This document shows, one piece after another, positions 56,221 to 64,000 of a stretch of DNA of 64,000 bases. The DNA lies in the NCBI GenBank assembly GCA_013398955.1, contig VWPU01009579.1:62001-126000 (forward strand), in the 5' to 3' direction. The stretch is from Callaeas wilsoni (taxonomy: Eukaryota; Chordata; Aves; Passeriformes; Callaeidae). The number at the start of each line of letters is the position of its first letter. Position 1 is the stretch's first letter. The translations under genes were made by a program, and so were the position numbers. The notes below the pieces were generated by a model. It did no database searches. It had not been told where the DNA came from and saw nothing but the letters and a program-made list of their open reading frames with translations.

Positions 56221-58100
56221 TGATTAAAGGCTCAGAAGGAAAAACCCCAGTTTTTCATGGACTTTGTCAGTCTGAACTTTCCAAAGAGTCTGCTACAGAA
56301 CTCATAGAATAAAGAGCTTGAAAGACATTGGGAGCAATCAACACTCCACAAGTGAAGGTCGGCAAATGTGTTATAAGTAATTCATCATGGCAATGCACTT
56401 TAACTTTTATTTACACTTACAGATAATGATTAAAACCTGTGGATTTCAGAAGAATTCCACTCAAGTTGGAGCAGTCTCACAGCAGCTGTGAGGTTGGAAT
56501 ACCAGCACAGGGCATTGCTCTAACTGAGCACCTCACATTTGCAACTTGTCCTATGTACTTACTTTGAGGGAAGGTGAAATAGAGCTGGCTGGTTTTGGTC
56601 TTGTTCTTTGGGTAGTTGCATCTGCCTCTGTTTTCCTGGCATGATTTGTTTTGTAAGAATGTATTTTTTATAACTAATAATTCTATGAAAGTGGGCAGGT
56701 AATATGCTTGTGCAATTTCTATTTTGTCTCCTAGTTCATGTGTTGTCCTTTTTAGTCTTCTGTTATTTTTGATTGTATTTTTGTATTTTCGGGGTGGTAG
56801 ATCTCCTATGTGTGACAGTCTTATGAGACATATGCAAGTATATGGAGTCGTGCTCCATCAGAACCTTGTCACAAGGGAGGAGGGATGGTGTTTGTTCACA
56901 ACCATCCAAGAATTATAATGGTTAAAGGTGCCTTTGCGAGTTCTCCTATCAGTTCATTTTCAATAGAAGTTTTGCTCTGATTTACTAAAGATCAAAAACA
57001 TCCTGTGTCCAGTTTTTGGCAGTTTCTGGATTACAAATGAACCTGAACTTCCACTTTGAGAAAGTTCAAATTGGTAGTAAACAGTGAAATCTGATTGTCC
57101 TAAACTCCAGAGATATATTGCACAAATACAACCTGCAGTAATCCTATAGCTCTGCATCTCCATGCACTGCACGCAGGAAGAAAATATTGTCTCCAGCTGC
57201 TGCCTGCAAAAGACTTTCTATTCTGAGAAATAACATTTCTCTGTAGGGATACATTAGCTGAATTTATATATATAGCCTGTCAGAAGTCATAATCTAGAGA
57301 ATTAAGATTTTAAACATTTGTGAACTACCTCATATAATGAACTTCTTATCCTGCTTAAATTATTGAAAAGACTCAGTGAAGTGAGACACTTAATTTTTGT
57401 AGAGTGAAATCTTTTTAAAAGATCAGTTAGGAAGAAAATTCAGCATCTGCAGAAACACGAGTATCAGTGTTTCAAACTGGATGACTGTATTTCAACAACA
57501 TGCACACATCTGCAATAAATCACATTATCCATCTTGCTTTCCTAAATGTACACAAGGATGTAAATAGGTATGAAAACTTCAGCTGAAAAATCACATCATT
57601 TTGCAAAATTTTGCAGGAATCATGCTGCCATGTTATTTTACCCACTGCTCGTGTAAATACCAAATAGAGACAAGTTGCACAGGGCAACCTCTCCTCTTGA
57701 GACTAAAGGTCTACCGCATAATCAAACATAGCAGTAAAAATGCCAATAAAAACTGGAATTGAATTATTAACCTCTAGAGTTTTAAATCAGCCTTAAAAGT
57801 AGTCTGTGGAGGTTTAGTCTCCACAATCCTCCTCTTACAGTAGATTTCCAGCTCTCAGTGTGCAGTCTGGCAGCAGTAAGTGCACTGTGGCTGGGAGCAG
57901 CTGTTCATGATGGTATCCAGCAGCTGAAAAAAACCCCACTGAGAATGCCAAAAACCAAAGTTTTAAAATCTCCTCTAGAAACCTCCCTCCACTCCCCCTT
58001 CCCCTAAAAGACAATTTATTCACAAAGGTTAAAGTTAATTTTGGATGCAAAGGGCATAAATTAAAATATAGAGAATTTTCTGCTTGTTTTTAGGTTAGTT

Positions 58101-58130
58101 TCCCCATCTCCCCCCCCTTTTTTCTCCTAT
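58101..58130 (+). repeat. Pyrimidine tract
   Basis: TCCCCATCTCCCCCCCCTTT TTT-type polypyrimidine run about 30 bp long. Low complexity only. Confidence 0.8.
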
Positions 58131-60104
58131 CTATATCTTTGCACCTTCTGAAACTAATCAGATGCCTTGGCACACCAGATTGTGTGGCTCCTCAGCCTTA
58201 CATATGTTATAAATTCAGGATCCTCTTTCTGAAAGGCTGGGATGCGATGGGATGTCTCTGTGAATCTGCTACACCTGGAAGGCCAGGTGCATCCTTCCTC
58301 CTAACCCTGTCTTGGTAATTTTTCAATATGCCTTTCTTGGAGCTGGTAGCTCTCAGGTGTCAGATATATCTTTGTCAGGAAAATGTGCTTTTGTTGCAGT
58401 GTCTTTTAGACCAGTTTGGAGTACTCGTTATTCTATATTCTCCTCTTGGAAAATGTAGCTGGACTTTGACATTCTTACAGAAGCCAGACCAAGGTTGAAT
58501 TGTTGATGGATGGGTTGAAGTCAGAGTTGCTCGTGGGTGTGTGCAGCCCCTGTGTCCATGAGTGACACTGAAAGACAACTGTGTGGTGTCCCCAAGCCGC
58601 CCTGTCACCGTTACCGCTGCCCAGTGTGGATTCTGGGAATGGCTGGAGCCTTGTCTCCCACACCCCATCCTGGAGGAGGTGCGTTGGGAAAACTCCAGAC
58701 ACCAGCGCAAGCAAGAGGAGCACAATTAATCTGTTTCTTTTTACTGCCCTCTGGCCTAAGCCCGCTTTATGTAACCCTTACCTGCCTGCTAGCACTGTGG
58801 GCAGGCGTGGTTCAGTGGCAGTAAGGGACACCACGGCATGGGGCTGCAACTGAGTCCGTGGACGTGCTACTTGTAAGGCACTGCTGGCTCCTCTGACTTC
58901 CTCAAGAGCTTTCTCCGAAGGAGTTATTAAATCTGCTTTGCCATAGGGAGTGCTCTGGTGTCCAGATGCATGGAAAGAGTTTCTTCTTTTTCAAAGTGCT
59001 GTATTTGGTGTGGATCCACAGTAAATGCAGCTGAAGAGGCAGCCCAGACAGCTCTGTCAGGGTGCAGCTTTCCACTGGGTTCTCTCTAAAAGTGTTAACA
59101 ACCAGTCCATGAATATTGCTGATGGTGCACTAGCTGTGGTTGTAGGCACAAATGACAAATACTTTCTGCGATTAACTCAAATGCTGTACTCTGATCCTAA
59201 TCTCCATTTTGAATCTGGTTTAATTTATTTGCACCACAAGGAATAGGTGACCTTTACTTGATCTGTACGTGACTGTACCTGGCATTGGATCTTTGCATTA
59301 TGCTTATCGGTTTTATAGCACTTAATTAAAAATGCGTCAGGGTATGTTCTTAGCTATTGCAAAATTGTCTCAGTAAATGATGGATCTATGTATTTTTAAA
59401 AACCATCTTGTCCATTGCTTTTTATTTTGACTTGACTGTATTTCTTTCATAAAAATAATTTTTAAATAGTATTTTTTAATAGAGCACTAGCGAAATCTGC
59501 AGGCAGCATCAGAAAGCCTGCTGATCTCTTGTCAGTGGGTCCCACAATACTGGCTGATTATAATTTTCTTTTTATGTCAGAGAACGTATTTCAGTGGAAG
59601 CACTCCAAACTTAAACTAACTTGAGCGTTTTAATTAAATGTCGTTTGCATTTGGCTGCTGCTGTCTGTGTGGGGAAGAGTGGGATGACACAGCTTCTTGG
59701 TTCCTTTGGCTGTGCTGTGGTGTTGCTGAATGAAGCTTCCTTTTTGCCTACTGTAGGAAGGAAGACAAAGCAAAATACTTGTTCTTTTATTGTGACTGTT
59801 CATTCCTGCTGTCAGTAGGGTATGTGGGACTTGCATCATGTGAGAAGCAGGAAATCATTCATATTTAGGGAGAATATTTTTAATGCTTATCCCAGGAGCC
59901 TGAGTGCATTTCCCAGATAAAGCCTATGATTAGATCAGTCACCAGATATCAAAAATACAAAGGTTGTCAATGCTTTTTGCACCTGTTATAAGTTCAATTA
60001 ATTTCTATGTCCTATAAGGGATATTACCATGTGTGACTCTGTATAAGATTATCTCCTGCACATTTATAGATTCTTTGTATGACATAAATGCAAATACCTT
60101 CTTT

Positions 60105-60175
60105 GGTGGGGCTAAGGGGTTTGCACCAGGTGATCTCCAGAGGCCTTTCCAAACAAAATTATTCTATGATTCTAC
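60105..60175 (+). mobile_element. CR1 LINE 3' terminal scrap
   Basis: GGTGGGGCTAAGGGGTTTGC, ACCAGGTGATCTCCAGAGGC, CTTTCCAAACAAAATTATTC and TATGATTCTA match the last about 70 bp of CR1 including its ATTCTATGATTCTA tail. Plus orientation, severely 5'-truncated. Confidence 0.85.
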
Positions 60176-63100
60176 TCCCTTATCCTGAATTTAATCTTCG
60201 TTTCCGTTTAAGTGAAGAAGTTTTATATTTTAATAGTAGGCCCAAGGTGAGGGAGCACAGCCACCCGTGGTGTGAGTCATTCAGTACCTGGGTGAGAACC
60301 GAGGGACAATGTTTACCAAGTTGCCTGAGGTTCCTGTTCTGCAGATGCCATCTGGCAAATTACTTTCTTACAAATAGTGGGAGTATTTAATCTCCAATGT
60401 GTCACACAAAGTATGTACTGCGTGATAATCCTCAAGACACTTGCTTCAGCACACTGGGTCCTGACTCAGGGAAAAGCAGCTGTGAAGGAATGTGAATGAG
60501 CTGGGAGTACGAAAACACTCAAACTGATGGAGTGAGTAATTACTTATCTGAAAGGGAAGGGTATGAAACCCCATCCCTTTTGCTGGACTCGAATGCAAAA
60601 ACCGAGTCCGTTCAGCACAGGGAGGTGCAATCCCAGCAGGATGTCAGGGTTTCCCTCTTCCTGCTCACCCTCCTGCTCTGGTCAGGGTGTTTTTAGTCCA
60701 GAGCAGGAAGAGGGTCCCCCAGGAACGGCCCTCCAGGAATGCTCTCTCTAATTGCAGATGGCAACGGCACCGTTGGATCAGCTCCTCTTCCCGTCTCTGT
60801 CACTTTGATTAATTTTTGCAAGCATGTTCTCCTGTGTCAAAGCTGATGATTTAAGATTAACCTGGGTCAAAGAAACAAAAGTCTCTGACACATTTCAAGA
60901 TTGATGGATAGGAGCAGTCCCCTGGTGCGGAGAAGACAGTGGCTTATTAAGGGAATTCCAATGGAAAGGAATGTTACGTTCTATGTTTGTTATACAAGGC
61001 AATAATTTTTAAAATTATAAACTCTTTGTTTCAGTCTGAAGAGAAAATGACTCTGTTAAATAGCTGCTTTCCACTGATATTCTCATGAAGAGAGGGATAT
61101 CACCCTCTAAAGGTTAAAAAATGTCAGAATAGTGAGGAATGTGCTGAACAGACAATGGGACCCTTTTGCTGGCAAGGTGCTAACTGGTGAAAATGTAAAT
61201 TCCTGACCTTTAGATTTCTGTTGGGAGTTTTGAATGTGTGTCTTTGTTTTGAAAAGTGAAATTGTTACATGATTTTTGATGGGATTGATGAACTATAATG
61301 GCTGTAGAGACAAAAGCATGAAATCTGGCTGTGAAAATTAGGCTGCTGAAGAAATACATTTGGTTTCTATGTTTTGTCAGAAGACTATAAACAAGAAATA
61401 ATCATAAATTATATTGGTCCCTCTCCAATAATTTCATTTTAATGATCTTTCAAAAGCTACATTAAAGCTTCAGTCGTTATCCACCCATCAGAAACATTTA
61501 AAAGTGCAGGTAAACTGAATTCTTCCTCTAAAATAACTGAACCCTACAGAATTGCTAACTATGTTCAGGAGGATGATTCTACTGAAGATTATTGTCTCCT
61601 AGGTGATAATGATCATTTTCACTCTTCTAGAAAATTCTCAGTACCTTACAGAATCACTGAACTGAGAAATTAATTTCTATTGCTTGTATGAGAACAATAA
61701 CGTCTCCAGTCTCACTGTTTTCAGGTAGCCCTTTGAGTGCTGGTGTCTACATCAATTTGATTTTTTCACATATAAAATTCTAACAAGAAAAATGGCCACG
61801 TGCTTCCAGTTCTTGATTTTCGTCTTTTCCTGTGTTGTAGATTTAGACTGTAAACTCTTCATGTTAGTGCATATGAGTTGGTGTTAGTTATCAAAGAAAT
61901 ACTGTGAGAGATCCATGCTCACCAAATTTTCTTGCTGTTACAAGAATCCACCCAGTTCCTGTGTACATGGAGCAGCCAGGCTCTATCTCTTATCCTAAAC
62001 ATCATGTTCTTTCCACTCATATTAACAGTGAAATGGGCAATGGCCCCTGTTTGCATCCTTCCTTGAAATCCATGATGAAGCATAACCTAAAACTAACCAA
62101 ATCTCAATGTTAGGCTGCAAATTTTGGATAATCTTTTGACTTAGTAGCATGCCACTCACATAACCATTGAGGTACAATAAATCTTCAAAATAAAGAAAGC
62201 ATGCCTAAAAGGCTAACAGCTTGGAGTGTAAACCTTTTCCTGCAGTGAGTATTTGATATAAATAATGAATCATAAACTACTTTATAAATGATGCTAGAGA
62301 TGTGTTGAGTATTCAGTCTGTCCTTCTTGAGAAGTCACATGTGATCAGTTCTTCATTTTCAGTTGCAGACTTTTTATTCAGAATTACTGAATGGATTCTC
62401 ATGTAAACATATTTCAGTCTACTGAAGAATTACAAATGTGATTTCAATATTCAGCTCCTGTGTGATTTGTTACTTTCAGGATGTGGTGTTGGCTCTTTCT
62501 GTTTCATGGCTGGATGAATGCAACTCTAGCAAAGCCTTGAGAAATATTATCAGAGCTATAAACATTTTTTAAAAGCTGATGGAGGAAAGTTGGCTGAGTA
62601 AGGGATCTTTACATATTCTATTCTGGGTTTCCTGAGCTGAACTTTGCTAGAGGCATTGTTACAAGGAGAAAATATCCTGTATAATATTTGATGTGGTAAA
62701 ATTTAAAGCATATGTATGCGTATGCATTTCTGTGTCAGGACTTAAGCCTCAGGCATTGAGGACACTTCTTCAAGCCCTTCTGTTAAATCCATTAAGCATT
62801 AGCCTCTGCAGTGCTCTGCTAATCATCACCAAGTTTTGTAAGCTAAAGGTGATAAAACATGAAGGAGGAAAGAGTTTGCCAAGCAAATAAATTTAACTCT
62901 GTGGACATAACTCACATTATTGTGTCACAGATATCGGCATTGTTCTGGAATTGTGCTGTCTATGCTCAGACTCTTTGGGTATGAATGTTACTTTGTTTTG
63001 TCTTAGGACAAAATATAGGGAGTAGGGAAATGATATTTAATAGGATAAGATATGGTTGATGATGCCAAAAGCTGAAAGAAAGAGATGTGCTAGGATGTAC

Positions 63101-64000
63101 TTGATGAAATTTATAATTTACTGCGAGAAACCAATTCTCCTTGCCTGTGTATACTATTAATCTCTCCTTGAATTTATCTCCTTAGAAACTTTCTGAAACA
63201 ATTTGTTTACTGATTTACTTAATACAAATTTCTACTGAGCTTTCAAGTTTCTTCTTTCCTAAACTAGTGCAGCACTTAAAGGGTGAGTAGGGCTCAGGCT
63301 TGGTGCAACTGTTTGTGTCTGAATTAAGAAAATTACTCTTAATTAAAAAAAGACCATAGTTTTCCTCCATTTCCAAGGATGGAGTGTTTTTTCACCTACT
63401 TAAAACATTTTTGAGTATTTGTCATTGTCCAACCTGTAGAAGCCTGAAATTCTATTGAAGTTGAATATTTTGGACATATGATCTTTCCTTAAAGGCTTTC
63501 AGGGTTGCTATTGTACACACAGCCAGCTTATGCAGAATTCTTCCAAAACCAGTTATATTGGAAATCAGATATAGATTTTTTTTTTTTGAAGAAACTTAGA
63601 AGAAAATAACATGTTTCTTCAATTCTTCCTGCATTTTTCCTACCAAAGGCACTGAACTTCCACAAACTCATTGTGAAGGAATTGCTGTATTAATTACTGA
63701 AATTCGGAAGACTCTGAAATGTGATTTAGGTTGTGGATTGCATTACAATACAAGTGTTACCAGGTGGATTGGCATTCAAACAATTTCTAGCAATTTATTA
63801 GAAAACTTCTCAATCTTATTCCTTGGAAAGACTTAAGTCAGAGAAGGTTTTGAGTTCCAGACGCATTAAAATTTTGAGAACTTTTGAGAAAAAACTGTGG
63901 GCAAATGTTTCTGTTGGTTTGAATACGAGTGTTGATTGACTACCCATGCAGCTTTTAGGTGTGTGTTTCCATTTGCATGTGCAATGTCAAAAGCAGTCGT

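Larger units (their letters stand above)
38059..64000 (-). other. PEX5L 5' intron continuing beyond the window (at least 25.9 kb)
   Basis: The upstream mammalian exon (KSKEQGYGKLSSDEDLEIIV...) was searched for by eye through its complement (tgatc plus flanking codons) and not found, so the remaining 5' exons lie outside. The sequence is AT-rich and contains old repeats near 38290-39165, three CR1 fragments (48001-48122, 55977-56220, 60105-60175), microsatellites, and no credible coding exon. Apart from the sites listed separately, the stretches 39170-47600, 50330-55970, 56240-60090 and 60180-64000 show nothing I can name. Confidence 0.8.

Noticed and set aside
1..64000. Bacterial-type features (operons, CRISPR arrays, insertion sequences, ribosome binding sites), tRNA/rRNA genes, endogenous retrovirus genes
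   Set aside because: None seen. Intron-exon structure and CR1 elements show a vertebrate nuclear sequence. No tRNA A/B-box pair or viral gag/pol/env coding stretch was recognised.

Overview
This is a vertebrate nuclear genome window, almost certainly from a bird. It contains short, widely spaced coding exons with GT..AG introns. The repeats include CR1 LINE 3' fragments of the avian type (a tail reading ATTCTATGATTCTA and its complement), and there are no Alu, B1 or L1 elements. I cannot name the species from sequence alone.

The only protein gene I can support is PEX5L (PEX5-related protein, also called TRIP8b or PEX5R), on the minus strand. Thirteen coding exons lie between 38058 (most 5' in view) and 2989 (stop codon). 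Joined, they give 1806 nt: 601 codons plus TAA, with every intron phase matching and no frameshift or internal stop. The protein agrees almost residue for residue with the mammalian one as I remember it, from the '[18 protein letters not shown]' segment to the C-terminal 'AFNLEP'. The first exon(s), about 30 residues in the mammalian long isoform, are not in the window. The gene therefore continues past 64000, and 38059-64000 is read as intron.

Layout: 1-2988 is 3' UTR and/or downstream sequence. 2989-8845 is a compact cluster of eight exons encoding the second half of the HCN-binding segment, the TPR superhelix and the C-terminus. 8846-15294 and 15391-22083 are two introns of 6-7 kb flanking the exon for the first HCN-binding helix. 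22084-26027 holds four exons of the variable linker and the endocytic-motif region. 26028-37953 is a 12 kb intron. 37954-38058 is an N-terminal exon inside a small CpG island. 38059-64000 is intron.

PEX5L is a brain-enriched cytosolic auxiliary subunit of HCN (h-current) channels. A short helical segment binds the cyclic-nucleotide-binding domain, and the TPR domain binds the channel's C-terminal tripeptide; the alternatively spliced N-terminus sets surface trafficking. These facts come from knowledge of the family, not from this DNA.

Non-coding content: three CR1 fragments, many old degraded amniote-type repeats (clustered at 30-39 kb), microsatellites, one A/C-rich strand-asymmetric tract, and a few motif-level observations. 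I found no evidence for a novel genetic system. The most interesting item is the CpG island centred on an internal coding exon, which could be an internal promoter.
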